Notes: a model not told the origin generated them from the letters alone. Counted from the first letter of the stretch, positions 1 to 9,259 are shown. The stretch is 41,016 nt of DNA from Hyphomicrobiales bacterium (GCA_017305555.1 JAFKKM010000049.1:1-41016); one strand, 5' to 3'. Numbers and translations are program-made.

Positions 1-527
1 GCTCGGGCCTGTTCGTGGCGCCGAACTCGACCCAGATCATGAATTCAGTGCCGGCACGCGAGCGCGGCCAGGCGTCCGGCATGCGTGCCACGACCACCAA
101 TGCCGGGCAGGTGCTGTCCATCGGGCTGTTCTTCAGCCTGATGCTTGCCGGCCTCGCGGCCAGCCTGCCGCAGACCATGGAGGCCGGGCTGCTGGCACAG
201 CACGTGCCGGAGGCCGTCGCGCACCAGGTCGCCAACATGCCGCCGGTGGCCAGCCTGTTCGCCGCCTTCCTCGGTTACAACCCGATGGGCGAACTGATCC
301 CGGCCGACGTCCTGCACGCGCTGCCAGCGCAGAACGCGACGATCCTGACCGGCAACACCTTCTCCCCCGAACTGATGTCCGGCCCCTTCAAGCACGGGCT
401 GGTCTTCGCCTTCACCTTCTCGGCTGTCCTGTATCTCGTCGCCGCCTTCGCCTCCTGGCGCGGCGGCCGCCGTGTCGAGGTGGACCTGCCGGAGATGATG
501 GCGACGGAAGCGGCCGGCCGGCGGTAA
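1..527 (+). CDS. DHA2-type MFS efflux transporter, C-terminal fragment
   Basis: The reading frame is already open at the left edge (codons in phase from base 3), so only the last ~175 residues are visible; the GTG at 15 is internal and not a start. The segment MNSVPARERGQASGM followed by a hydrophobic helix resembles the late-helix region of 14-TM drug:H+ antiporters of the DHA2 branch. A second hydrophobic segment (around residues 130-150 of the visible part) precedes a charged cytoplasmic tail. It is an inner-membrane protein that would export small molecules or drugs by proton exchange. The next gene starts about 100 bp downstream, so it probably belongs to a different unit. The family is fairly clear; the substrate is unknown. 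Confidence 0.7.
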   Translation, partial: SGLFVAPNSTQIMNSVPARERGQASGMRATTTNAGQVLSIGLFFSLMLAGLAASLPQTMEAGLLAQHVPEAVAHQVANMPPVASLFAAFLGYNPMGELIPADVLHALPAQNATILTGNTFSPELMSGPFKHGLVFAFTFSAVLYLVAAFASWRGGRRVEVDLPEMMATEAAGRR

Positions 528-624
528 TCGCTGGCTCCGCGTCCGCGCCGGGTTTTCATTCGCGTCCCATCCCTGTAAACCGCCAACGCGGTCGCGGCCG
601 GTCATACATTTCGGGAGGTCCTGC

Positions 625-1365
625 TTGTCCAGTTTCGTCAGTGTCGCCAGGCAAGGCGATGTCGCCGTCATCACCATCGACAATCCTCCGGTCAACGCGC
701 TGAGCTTTCATGTCCGCGAGCCGCTGATGCAGGCACTGGTCTCGCTGCGCGACGATCCGTCGGTGGCGGCCATCGGGATTGCCTGCGCCGGCAGGACCTT
801 CGTCGCCGGCGCCGACATCACCGAATTCGGCAAGCCGATGCAGCAGCCGGAACTGCGCGCCATCGTGGCCGTGTTGGAAGCCATCGCCAAGCCGACCGTG
901 GCGGCGATCCACGGCACGGCCCTGGGTGGCGGGCTGGAACTGGCTCTGGGCTGTCATTTCCGCGTCGCCGACGCCGGCGCCAAGGTCGGCCTGCCCGAAG
1001 TCAAGCTCGGCTTGCTGCCGGGCTTCGCCATCGTTCGGCTGCATAACATCGTCGGCCGGGCGAAAGCGAAAGAACTCAGCATCCTGGGCGATCCGATCAG
1101 CGCGGCCGAAGCCGAGCGGATCGGGCTGGTGCTACGCGTCGTGCCGCACGACACGCTGATGGCAAATGCCATGGAGTTTGCCGAGCGGATCGCCGCCAAG
1201 CCGCGGCTCGCGGTGGCAATGGCGAAATCTTTCTACAACAGCGGCCTCGGCGGCGACGAAATGCGCCATGCCGTCGACGGCTTCCCACTGTTGATGATGC
1301 ATGAGGATGCGCGCGAAGGCGTCAGCGCTTTTCTCGAAAAGCGTAAGCCGAAATTCAAGGATTAA
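625..1365 (+). CDS. Enoyl-CoA hydratase/isomerase (crotonase) family protein
   Basis: A 246-residue crotonase-fold protein, close to the usual ~255. The start is TTG at 625, chosen because GGGAGG lies at 613-618 and no ATG fits. The oxyanion-hole segment AGRTFVAGADI (about 55-65) and GTALGGGLELALG (97-109) are present. Glu105 and Glu125 sit where crotonases carry the two catalytic glutamates. The usual 'LLPGAGGTQRLPR' block is replaced here by LLPGFAIVRLH, which is atypical. It would hydrate a 2-enoyl-CoA in the cytosol or act on a related CoA thioester. It is 8 bp from the downstream hydrolase gene and leads a run ending in an acyl-CoA ligase and a Liv-type importer, so a role in breaking down an imported acid as its CoA ester is likely. 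The exact substrate cannot be read. Confidence 0.85.
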   Translation: MSSFVSVARQGDVAVITIDNPPVNALSFHVREPLMQALVSLRDDPSVAAIGIACAGRTFVAGADITEFGKPMQQPELRAIVAVLEAIAKPTVAAIHGTALGGGLELALGCHFRVADAGAKVGLPEVKLGLLPGFAIVRLHNIVGRAKAKELSILGDPISAAEAERIGLVLRVVPHDTLMANAMEFAERIAAKPRLAVAMAKSFYNSGLGGDEMRHAVDGFPLLMMHEDAREGVSAFLEKRKPKFKD

Positions 1366-1373
1366 ACGCGCCC

Positions 1374-2231
1374 ATGCAGCGACGAAGCTTCAAAGGTGCG
1401 CAGGGTCAGACAATAGTCGCTGAAGCCGTTGGCGAAGGGTCGCCGGTGTTGCTGGCGCACGGCGGCGGACAGACCCGCGCCGCGTGGTCGAAGGTGTCGC
1501 GCGCGCTGGCGAAGGCCGGCTATCAGGCCATCGCCATCGACATGCGCGGCCATGGTGAAAGCGAATGGTCGCCGTCCGGCGCCTATCACTTTTCCGACTT
1601 CGCGGCGGACCTCATCGCGATCGCGGATACGCTGCAAGGCAAGCCTGCCGTGGTCGGCGCATCGCTCGGCGGGCTTGCCGGGCTGTTGGCCGAAGGCGAA
1701 TTGCGGCCCGGCATCTTCTCGTCGCTGACGCTTGTGGATGTGACGCCGCAACTGGAGCCGGAGGGTGTCGCCCATATTCTCGGCTTCATGGCCGCGCATA
1801 TCGACAAAGGCTTTGCCACGGCCGACGAAGCCGCCGCTGCCATCGGCGCCTATTTGCCGCATCGGAAACAGCGCGGGCCGTCGGGGACACTGGAGCGCTA
1901 CTTGCGCAAGTGCGACGACGGGCGGCTACGCTGGCATTGGGACCCGCAATTCATCACCATCGCGAATCGGACGCCACCGGAGGATTCCGAAGCGCGCTTT
2001 GCCGCCGCTGCGCGCCGGTTGCACCTTCCTGTTCACCTGATCCGAGGCGCATCCAGCAACCTGGTGACGACCGAGGCGGCGCAACAATTTCTCGCCTTCG
2101 CACCGCACGCGACCTATACCGACATCGTCGGTGCCGGACACATGGTCGTGGGCGACCGCAACGACGCTTTCACCGAAGCCATCGTCGGATTCCTGCGCAA
2201 ACAAACATCGACCTCGCGCGTGCATTCATGA
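1374..2231 (+). CDS. Alpha/beta-hydrolase fold enzyme
   Basis: A 285-residue alpha/beta hydrolase. AHGGGQTRAAW near residue 29 supplies the oxyanion-hole HGG, GASLGG places the nucleophile at Ser97, and GAGHMVVGDRND puts the catalytic His near 256; the acid residue is not pinned down. There is no signal peptide, so it is cytosolic. The ATG at 1374 lies 8 bp after the hydratase stop with only a weak AAGGA upstream, consistent with co-transcription. The family covers esterases, lactonases, C-C hydrolases and epoxide hydrolases. Next to an enoyl-CoA hydratase and an acyl-CoA synthetase, a thioester or ester hydrolase in the same catabolic route is plausible but inferred. A 146-bp gap to the next gene has no recognisable gene or terminator. 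Confidence 0.85.
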   Translation: MQRRSFKGAQGQTIVAEAVGEGSPVLLAHGGGQTRAAWSKVSRALAKAGYQAIAIDMRGHGESEWSPSGAYHFSDFAADLIAIADTLQGKPAVVGASLGGLAGLLAEGELRPGIFSSLTLVDVTPQLEPEGVAHILGFMAAHIDKGFATADEAAAAIGAYLPHRKQRGPSGTLERYLRKCDDGRLRWHWDPQFITIANRTPPEDSEARFAAAARRLHLPVHLIRGASSNLVTTEAAQQFLAFAPHATYTDIVGAGHMVVGDRNDAFTEAIVGFLRKQTSTSRVHS

Positions 2232-2377
2232 TGTTCGCGTTCTTTGGGCCATTTCACCATCTACGCCGAATATCGCGCTTGCGTGAAAATCTGGCGCTGG
2301 TTAGCTTAACCATCAAAGCCTTCAAAGAAAGGCTATCACCTTCTGATGTGCGCCGCCCGCGCGGAGCCTGATTGTAG

Positions 2378-3196
2378 ATGACGGACGGAGACGACAAGTT
2401 GAGGGGCGCTCAGGGAAGTGCCGGTCCTGTGCTGGAATGCAGGTCCGTCGAACGTCGGTTCGGCGGCATCGTCGCGTTGAACGGGATCGACCTCCAGATC
2501 AATCGCGGCGAGATCTTCGGTCTCGTCGGGCCGAACGGGTGCGGCAAAACGACCCTTACCAACGCCATCACCGGATTCTATCCGCCGCAGCGCGGCAACA
2601 TCCTGCTCAATGGCAACGACATCACTGGCCTCGCTCCGCACAAGGTGGCGCGCCTGGGTGTCGCGCGCACGTTCCAGAATCTTGCGCTGTTCAACGGCAT
2701 GAGCGTGCTCGACAACATTCTGCTCGGCCGCCACGTCCACATGCATTCCAGCGTGCTGCGCACCGCCGGCTACTGGTGGCTGGCGCGCAGCGACGAAACC
2801 GCCAATCGCGCGGCGGTTGAGGAGGTCATCGACTTCCTGCAACTAGAGAGCGTGCGTGACGAACTGGTCGACGGCATCCCGATCGGCCTGAAGAAGCGCG
2901 TCGAACTCGCGCGCGCCCTCGCCGCCGAACCGAGCCTCCTGATTCTCGACGAGCCGATGGCCGGCATGAATCAGGAAGAAAAAGAATACATGGCGCGCTT
3001 TATCCTCGATGCGCGGGACGAGCGAAATGTCACGGTGCTGCTGATCGAGCACCACATGGACGTCATTACCGGCATCTGCGACCGCATGTTGGCGCTGAAC
3101 TACGGTGCGATGATCGGCTCCGGCATCCCGGCGGAGGTCGTTGCCGATCCCCGCGTGGTGGAAGCCTATATCGGAGGCGCTCATGCAGCCCACTAA
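2378..3196 (+). CDS. Liv-type ABC transporter ATP-binding protein, LivG-like (system 1)
   Basis: A 272-residue ABC ATPase with Walker A GPNGCGKTT (about 51-59), Walker B LLILDEPMAGMN and the H-loop EHHMD. Like other LivG proteins it has extra sequence between Walker A and the signature. The expected LSGGQ signature reads IPIGLKKRVELARAL, a degenerate form that I remember from LivG paralogues paired with acyl-CoA synthetases. It would power import through LivH and LivM at the inner membrane, pairing with LivF. Its 3' end overlaps the start of the synthetase gene by 14 bp, indicating translational coupling. The class is secure; the substrate is unknown. Confidence 0.9.
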   Translation: MTDGDDKLRGAQGSAGPVLECRSVERRFGGIVALNGIDLQINRGEIFGLVGPNGCGKTTLTNAITGFYPPQRGNILLNGNDITGLAPHKVARLGVARTFQNLALFNGMSVLDNILLGRHVHMHSSVLRTAGYWWLARSDETANRAAVEEVIDFLQLESVRDELVDGIPIGLKKRVELARALAAEPSLLILDEPMAGMNQEEKEYMARFILDARDERNVTVLLIEHHMDVITGICDRMLALNYGAMIGSGIPAEVVADPRVVEAYIGGAHAAH

Positions 3197-5126
3197 CGGC
3201 GGCGCCTCCACGAAAGCGGCCACAACTTGGGATTTCGGCGCCGACACCACCTTAAGTCGCCTACTCGCCAAGAACGCCGAGGTATTTCCCGGCGACATCG
3301 CCATGCGGGAGAAAAGCAAGGGCATCTGGCAGGAGATGACATGGCAGCAGGTGCTCGACACCATGCTGCAATTTGCTGCCGGCCTCGAAAGCCTCGGATT
3401 CAAGGCCGGCGACGTGCTGCTCGTGGTCGGCGACAATCGGCCGCGCCTTTATATCGGCATGATTTCAGCCGGCGCGCTCGGTGGCTACGCCATGCCGGCG
3501 TTTCCCGATGCCACGCTCGACGAAGTCCGCCATTTCGTCCATGAAGCCGACGCCCGTTTCGTCCTCGCCGAGGATCAGGAACAGGTCGACAAGATGCTCG
3601 ACCTACGTGAACAAGGCGCCAGTATCGCGCACATCGTCTACGACGATCCGCGCGGCCTCGCGGTCTACCCGTTTCCGGGGTTGGTCTCGTGGGATGCGCT
3701 CTGTGCCAAGGGCGAAGAACGCTTAAAGGCGGAATCCGGATTGCGCGAAGCCCTGATCCAGCGCGCAACACCGGACGGCCCGGCGGTGTTCGTTCATTCG
3801 TCTGGCTCGACCGGCAAGCCCAAGGGCATCGTGCTGTCGCACCGCAACCTGCTGTCGGGCGTGCGCAACGCCTATCACGGCGGTGCGTTCGATTTTGGTG
3901 AAACCATCCTGGCCTATCTGCCGATGGCCTGGGTCGGCGACTTCGCCGTCACCGTCGCGGCCGGCGTCGCGCTGCGCTTCACCATCAACATTCCGGAGAA
4001 GCAGGAAACAGTGCTGCAAAACCTGCGCGAGGTGGCACCGACGTTCTACCTCGCCGCGCCGCGAAGCTGGGACAACATGCTCACCACGATTCAGGTGCGC
4101 ATGGAGGATTCCACGCCGCTGAAGAAGGCGATCTACAAGTTCTTCATGGCGTCGGCGCTGGCGGCCGAGCGCCGCAAGCTCGAAGGCGGACAACCGACGC
4201 TGAAGGAAATGCTGCTCGGCCCGCTCGGCGAGTGGCTGGTTTACGGGCCGATCAAGGATCAGTTCGGCCTGTCGCGCTTGCGCGGCGCCTTCACCGGCGG
4301 CGAAGCGATGGGCGAAGATACTTTCGTGTTCTATCGCGCGCTCGGCATCAAGCTGCGACAACTCTACGGCCAGACCGAAAGCAGCGCCTACAACGCGCTG
4401 CAAAGCCCGGACGAGGTGCGACTGCATACCGTCGGCCGCCCCTTCCCCGGCGTCGACGTGCAGATCAGCGAGGCCGGCGAAATCCTGATCCGGTCCGGCA
4501 GCGTGTTCAGCGGCTACTTCAAACAGGAAGCCGCCACACGCGAGGCGCTGCGCGACGGTTGGCTGCATACCGGCGACGCCGGCTATCTTGAACCCAACGG
4601 CCACCTCGTGGTGCTGGGCCGCTTGTCGGACGTGGTCCACACCGCCAAGGGCGAGCGCTACATCCCGAACTACATCGAGAACCGCCTCAAGTTCAGCCCC
4701 TACATCAAGGAAGCCGCCGTGCTCGGCGCCGACCGCGACACATTGGCAACGCTGATCTGCATCGACAAGGAAGCCGTCGGCTTCTGGGCCGAACTGCGCG
4801 GCATCTCCTACATGTCCTATGCCGACCTGTCGCAAAAGCCGGAAGTCGCGGCCCTCATTCTCGAAGCGGTAAAGCACGTCAACCGCACGCTGCCGGAAGC
4901 GCTGCACCTCAAGCGCTTCGTTAACCTGCACAAGGAATTCGACGCCGACGACGGCGAAATCACTCGCACGCGCAAGATCCGCCGCAACGTCGTCGAGGAT
5001 CGCTACGCGCCGATCATTCACGCCATCTACGACAACCAGAAAAGCGTCTTGATGAAAGCCCAGATCACCTACGAGACCGGCGAAGTCGGCGTGATCGAGC
5101 GCACGCTTTCGGTGCAGGAGGTCTGA
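3183..5126 (+). CDS. AMP-binding long-chain acyl-CoA synthetase (FadD-like)
   Basis: A 647-residue ANL-superfamily ligase. The ATG at 3183 was chosen over an earlier in-frame ATG because GGAGG lies just before it; this leaves a 14-bp overlap with livG. Motifs in order: the P-loop SSGSTGKPKG (about residue 205), LYGQTES, GWLHTGDAGYLEPNGH with the TGD core, and the C-terminal basic motif ITRTRKIRRNVV carrying the likely catalytic Lys. The length and the VVLGRLSDVVHTAKGERYIP segment fit the long-chain/eukaryote-like FadD branch. It forms acyl-AMP and then acyl-CoA from a carboxylic acid, ATP and CoA. Lying between livG and livH of one importer, it probably activates the imported acid. Fatty, aromatic and alicyclic acids all remain possible. 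Confidence 0.9.
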   Translation: MQPTNGGASTKAATTWDFGADTTLSRLLAKNAEVFPGDIAMREKSKGIWQEMTWQQVLDTMLQFAAGLESLGFKAGDVLLVVGDNRPRLYIGMISAGALGGYAMPAFPDATLDEVRHFVHEADARFVLAEDQEQVDKMLDLREQGASIAHIVYDDPRGLAVYPFPGLVSWDALCAKGEERLKAESGLREALIQRATPDGPAVFVHSSGSTGKPKGIVLSHRNLLSGVRNAYHGGAFDFGETILAYLPMAWVGDFAVTVAAGVALRFTINIPEKQETVLQNLREVAPTFYLAAPRSWDNMLTTIQVRMEDSTPLKKAIYKFFMASALAAERRKLEGGQPTLKEMLLGPLGEWLVYGPIKDQFGLSRLRGAFTGGEAMGEDTFVFYRALGIKLRQLYGQTESSAYNALQSPDEVRLHTVGRPFPGVDVQISEAGEILIRSGSVFSGYFKQEAATREALRDGWLHTGDAGYLEPNGHLVVLGRLSDVVHTAKGERYIPNYIENRLKFSPYIKEAAVLGADRDTLATLICIDKEAVGFWAELRGISYMSYADLSQKPEVAALILEAVKHVNRTLPEALHLKRFVNLHKEFDADDGEITRTRKIRRNVVEDRYAPIIHAIYDNQKSVLMKAQITYETGEVGVIERTLSVQEV

Positions 5127-5129
5127 GTC

Positions 5130-6017
5130 ATGGATATCCTGCTGCTCCTGGAATCTGCTCTCAACGGCGCGCTGGTCGGCCTGATGTACTCGCTGGTCGC
5201 GATGGGCATCGTACTTATCTACAAGTCCTCATCCGTGCCCAACCTCGCGCAGGGCGCGATGGTGATGCTGGCCGGCTACGTCATTCTCGCCTTCTCCAAC
5301 CAGCTCGGCTTGCCCTTGTGGGCGGCGATCCCGCTCGGCATCGTCACCATGTTCATCATCGGCGTCGGCATCGAGCGCGTAGCGCTTCGGCGGCTGGCGG
5401 GCCGCCCGATCATCATGATCCTGATGATGACGCTGGGCATTGAAATCTTCCTCCGCGCCGGCTCGATGACGATCTGGGGCGGCACCTCGCGGCCGCTGCC
5501 GCTCGGCATCAGCGACGCACCGCTGTTTCTCGGGCCGCTCCTGATCAACCGCGCTTACGCGGTCGGCGCCGGCGTCGCTGTCGCGATGTTCGTGCTGCTG
5601 GTGCTGTTCTTCCGCACCCGGATCGGCGTGGTGCTACGCGCGATTTCGGACGATTATACCGCGGCGTGGTCGGTCGGCATTTCGGTCGAGCGCGGCGTGG
5701 CGCTGTCATGGGCGATCTCGGCGGTGGTGGCGACCATTGCCGCGGTATTGTGGGGATCGGTGCAGGGCGTCGATCAATCGCTGGCACTGCTGCTGCTCAA
5801 AGGCGTCACCGTCGCCGTGCTGGGCGGACTCGACAGCATCGGCGGCGCGTTGCTCGCCGGCATCCTACTCGGCATCGTCGAAGGACTGGCCTCCATCGTG
5901 CTCGATCCCCTGCTCGGCGGTGCCAGCCGCGAGCTGGTCGACGCCGCGATGCTGATCCTCACCATCATGCTGCGGCCGCACGGCCTGTTCGGCCGTCACG
6001 ACATCGAGCGGGTGTAA
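5130..6017 (+). CDS. Liv-type ABC permease, LivH-like (system 1)
   Basis: A 295-residue, very hydrophobic inner-membrane permease with about eight predicted helices, the normal size for LivH. The N-terminal GALVGLMYSLVAMGIVLIYK and the C-terminal MLILTIMLRPHGLFG are hallmarks of the family. CAGGAGG precedes the ATG at 5130, which lies 3 bp after the synthetase stop. It would form the translocation channel with the LivM protein encoded 4 bp downstream. Confidence 0.93.
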   Translation: MDILLLLESALNGALVGLMYSLVAMGIVLIYKSSSVPNLAQGAMVMLAGYVILAFSNQLGLPLWAAIPLGIVTMFIIGVGIERVALRRLAGRPIIMILMMTLGIEIFLRAGSMTIWGGTSRPLPLGISDAPLFLGPLLINRAYAVGAGVAVAMFVLLVLFFRTRIGVVLRAISDDYTAAWSVGISVERGVALSWAISAVVATIAAVLWGSVQGVDQSLALLLLKGVTVAVLGGLDSIGGALLAGILLGIVEGLASIVLDPLLGGASRELVDAAMLILTIMLRPHGLFGRHDIERV

Positions 6018-6021
6018 GATC

Positions 6022-7095
6022 ATGCTGTTTCGTCAAGCCGGCATTCTTCACACCAATTACGCTCAGGACCGGGCGCTGTTTCCGATCCCCGCCGACCGCT
6101 GGATGATCGGCGGACTATTGTTGCTGGCCGCTGCCGCGCCGTTCTACATGAGCACGCTCTACCTCAGCAGCTATATGCTGCCGTGGCTGGTATGGACCGC
6201 CGCCGCGCTTGGCCTGAATCTTATCCTTGGCTGGGCCGGACAGTTTCACTTAGGCTACGCAGCGGTGATGGGCATCGGCGCCTATGCCGCGGTTCACGCG
6301 CAGCGCAATGGCGTGCCGTGGGAAATCGCCATCGTGCTGGCCGGATTGACGGCAGCGGTGATCGGCAGCGTCTTCGCTTTCGCCGCGCTACGTGTCAAAG
6401 GGCTCTATCTTGCGCTTTCGACGCTCGCCCTGCAATTCGTGATGGACTGGACCATCTCCCACGTTCCCGCCATCTCCGGCGGCACGCAAGCGACGCTGCA
6501 AGCGCCGGATATCCGCATCCTCGGCCAGGCGGTGACATCGGACGCGGGGCTCTATTATGTCGCGCTGGTGTGGTGCGTGCTGGTCACCACCTTCATGCTG
6601 AACCTGCGGCGCACAGCACTCGGCCGCGCGCTGGTCGCGGTGCGGGAGAAGGATTACGCCGCCGCCGTGATCGGCGTGAACAGCTTCTATTTCAAGCTGG
6701 TGGCGTTCGCGACCTCCTCCTTCATCGCCGGCGTCGGCGGTGCGATCCTGATCGGCACGTTCTATCACGCCGTCACGCCGGAACAGTTCTCCGTCGACGT
6801 CTCGATCCAGGCGCTGGCGATGGTGATCGTCGGCGGCCTTGGCAGCATCATCGGCAGTTACTTCGGCGCCGGCTTCATCCTGCTGATGCCTGGCGTGATG
6901 AATACCTTCATCTCGTGGCTGACGGCACAGTTCGGCTTCTCGCTCGGCATCGAGACGCTGGCTCATTTGCCCCACGCGCTTTACGGGGCGCTGATCATCG
7001 GCTTCCTGCTGATTGAACCGCTCGGACTTGGCAAAATCTACGGCAACATTCGCGATTACCTGCTCGTCTGGCCCTTCGGCTACGTCAAGAAATAG
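6022..7095 (+). CDS. Liv-type ABC permease, LivM-like (system 1)
   Basis: A 357-residue permease with about ten hydrophobic segments. The GLNLILGWAGQFHLGYAAVMG block near residue 65 is the LivM signature (Gly-Gln-Phe/Leu-Ser/His-Leu-Gly). The first ~30 residues are a hydrophilic extension. It starts 4 bp after livH and pairs with it to make the channel. The C-terminal tail (LGKIYGNIRDYLLVWPFGYVKK) is longer than in the minimal family form and is common in the acyl-CoA-synthetase-linked subgroup, as I remember it. Confidence 0.92.
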   Translation: MLFRQAGILHTNYAQDRALFPIPADRWMIGGLLLLAAAAPFYMSTLYLSSYMLPWLVWTAAALGLNLILGWAGQFHLGYAAVMGIGAYAAVHAQRNGVPWEIAIVLAGLTAAVIGSVFAFAALRVKGLYLALSTLALQFVMDWTISHVPAISGGTQATLQAPDIRILGQAVTSDAGLYYVALVWCVLVTTFMLNLRRTALGRALVAVREKDYAAAVIGVNSFYFKLVAFATSSFIAGVGGAILIGTFYHAVTPEQFSVDVSIQALAMVIVGGLGSIIGSYFGAGFILLMPGVMNTFISWLTAQFGFSLGIETLAHLPHALYGALIIGFLLIEPLGLGKIYGNIRDYLLVWPFGYVKK

Positions 7096-7102
7096 CGCAA
7101 CC

Positions 7103-7918
7103 ATGACAGCCATGACCGAAAATCCCACCGAAGAGGTTCTGACGCTCAACAACGTCGAAGTGGTCTACGACTACGTCTCATTGGCGATCAAGGGCGTGTC
7201 GCTCGCCGTTCCGAAGGGCGGGATGGTGGCGCTGCTCGGCGCCAACGGCGCCGGCAAGAGCACCACCCTGAAATCGATCAGCGGCTTGCTAGCGGCCGAG
7301 CGTGGCGAAGTGCGGCGCGGCGAGGTGAAATTCCAGGACCGGAACATCAGCGGCCTGATGCCGCAGGATCGCGTCAAGCTCGGCATCGCGCATGTGCTGG
7401 AAGGCCGCCGCGTGTTTGAGCACCTCACACCAGACGAGAACCTGATCGCCGCTTCCGCCGTGCGTAGCCGTCACGACGCCGCCCGCAACAAGGATCGCGT
7501 CTACAGCTATTTTCCCCGCCTGTTCGAGCGCCGTAGCAGCGCCGCCGGCTATCTCTCCGGCGGCGAGCAGCAGATGCTGGCGATCGGTCGTGCACTGATG
7601 ACACAGCCGAAGCTCTTGATGCTGGACGAGCCCAGCCTCGGCCTCGCGCCGTTCCTGGTGGCGGAGATTTTCCAGATCCTCAGCCGCATCAATCGCGAGG
7701 AAGGGCTGTCGGTGCTGCTGGTGGAGCAGAATGCCATCGCCGCACTCGAGATCGTCTCGCACGGCTACCTAATCGAGAGCGGCCGCATCGTCATGCACGA
7801 TACAGCAGAGGCGCTGAAGAAAAATCCCGACATTCAGGAGTTCTACCTCGGAGGTGCGGAAAACAAGAATTTCCGCGACATCAAGCACTACCGCCGCCGC
7901 AAACGCTGGTTGACGTAA
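7103..7918 (+). CDS. Liv-type ABC transporter ATP-binding protein, LivF-like (system 1)
   Basis: A 271-residue ABC ATPase. The ATG at 7103 (MTAMTENPTEE) is preferred because it follows the livM stop by 7 bp; an upstream in-frame ATG would overlap livM by 83 bp. It shows Walker A GANGAGKST, the signature YLSGGEQQMLAIGRAL, Walker B LLMLDEPSLGLAP and a VEQN H-region-type motif (LLVEQN) typical of LivF. A C-terminal extension of about 25 residues (GGAENKNFRDIKHYRRRKRW) goes beyond normal LivF length. It supplies the second nucleotide-binding subunit of importer 1. Confidence 0.92.
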   Translation: MTAMTENPTEEVLTLNNVEVVYDYVSLAIKGVSLAVPKGGMVALLGANGAGKSTTLKSISGLLAAERGEVRRGEVKFQDRNISGLMPQDRVKLGIAHVLEGRRVFEHLTPDENLIAASAVRSRHDAARNKDRVYSYFPRLFERRSSAAGYLSGGEQQMLAIGRALMTQPKLLMLDEPSLGLAPFLVAEIFQILSRINREEGLSVLLVEQNAIAALEIVSHGYLIESGRIVMHDTAEALKKNPDIQEFYLGGAENKNFRDIKHYRRRKRWLT

Positions 7919-7997
7919 CAGCGGCGCCTGCCAAACTCACTTCAAGCTAAACCAAGAAAACGACCATTCCACCGTCCGAACAAGGGAGGACACAAAC

Positions 7998-9245
7998 ATG
8001 AAACTAAGATCGATCATCGGCGGTCTCGCGCTGATGCTGACCAGCAGCATGGCCGCGCACGCCGCCGATCCGGTGAAGTTCGCGCTGTGCTACGACCTCA
8101 GCAAAGCTTACACCTTCGTCACCCCGCAGGTGGCGCAGGCAGCCAAGGACTATGCCGACCTGCTCAACGCCAAGGGCGGCCTCGAAGGTCACCCGATCGA
8201 GGTGATCGTGCAGGATCACGGCAACGAGCCGCAGCGCGGCATCGAATGCTACGAGCGGCTGAAGCGCGAGGGCGTCATGGTGTTCGACATGCTGTCGACG
8301 CCGGTGTCGCGCGCGGTGCTGCCGCGCGTCATGAAGGACGGCAACATCCTGATGCAATCGTTGGCCGGTCGCGGCGACGCTGTTGACGGCGATGTGTTCA
8401 AGTGGGTGTTTCCGATTGGCCCGACCTATTGGGGCCAGGCCGCCAACGACATCGGCTACATCAAGCAGATGTCCAAGGGCAACCTGAAGGGCGTCAAGGT
8501 CGCCTTCGTCTACGTCGACTATCCGTTTGGCCAAGAGCCGATCGGTATTTTGAAGACGCTGGCGCAGAAGGAAGGCTTCGACCTGCAACTGTTCCCCTAT
8601 CCCCTGCCCGGCAACGACCAGGCCTCCGCCTGGACCCAGGTTCGCCGCTTCAATCCGGACTGGATTATCAGCTGGAGCCTATCGAACATGCACGTCATCG
8701 CTTCGCGTGAAATGAAGCGGAACGGCATCTCGCTCGAGAAGTACATTGGGGTAAACTGGTTCAACGAAGTCGACATCAAAAACATCGGAGCCGATGCCGC
8801 CAAGGGCATGAAGCGCGGCACCAACGTCGCCGGCGGATCGACCCAGCCGTTGGTGCAGGAGATCATCAAGGAACTTTACGACAAGGGCAAAGGCAACGGC
8901 GACCGCAAACATCTTGAGGACGTGTATTACAACACCGGCCTCGCGATCTGGTCGATCGGCTTCGAGGGCGCACGTCTCGCCATCAAGAAGGACGGCTGGC
9001 CGCTGACTCCGCAGAAGCTCAAGGATGGCCTCGAGAGCATCAAGGGCTTCGACGCTAACGGCCTGATGGCGCCGGTGACAGTGACCGCCTCGGATCACGG
9101 CGGCGGCGGCAAGACCCGCATCGAAATGTGGGACGGCGCCAAATGGGTGCCGCAAACCGACTGGATCGCTTCGTTCCCCGAAGAAGTCTGGAGCGTTGTG
9201 AAGGAGCAGTCGGCGGCCTACGCCAAGTCCGACGCGAACAAGTAA
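7998..9245 (+). CDS. Periplasmic substrate-binding protein of Liv-type importer 1
   Basis: A 415-residue type I periplasmic binding protein. The signal peptide has a basic N-terminus, the hydrophobic stretch IIGGLALMLTSSMA, and probable cleavage after AHA (about residue 23). GGGAGGAC precedes the ATG at 7998. Phrases such as CYDLSKAYTFVTPQVAQAAKDYADL and GWPLTPQKLKDGLESI fit the HAAT ligand-binding family (LivJ/LivK-like). It captures the substrate in the periplasm and delivers it to the channel. It ends the operon, and a terminator follows within 60 bp. Confidence 0.93.
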   Translation: MKLRSIIGGLALMLTSSMAAHAADPVKFALCYDLSKAYTFVTPQVAQAAKDYADLLNAKGGLEGHPIEVIVQDHGNEPQRGIECYERLKREGVMVFDMLSTPVSRAVLPRVMKDGNILMQSLAGRGDAVDGDVFKWVFPIGPTYWGQAANDIGYIKQMSKGNLKGVKVAFVYVDYPFGQEPIGILKTLAQKEGFDLQLFPYPLPGNDQASAWTQVRRFNPDWIISWSLSNMHVIASREMKRNGISLEKYIGVNWFNEVDIKNIGADAAKGMKRGTNVAGGSTQPLVQEIIKELYDKGKGNGDRKHLEDVYYNTGLAIWSIGFEGARLAIKKDGWPLTPQKLKDGLESIKGFDANGLMAPVTVTASDHGGGGKTRIEMWDGAKWVPQTDWIASFPEEVWSVVKEQSAAYAKSDANK

Positions 9246-9259
9246 GCGCCAGAAGCATA

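Noticed and set aside
3723-5021. Long minus-strand open frame (432 codons) opposite the acyl-CoA synthetase
   Set aside because: It is antisense to a gene with all the expected motifs and has the His/Gln/Arg/Val-rich composition of GC-rich shadow frames.
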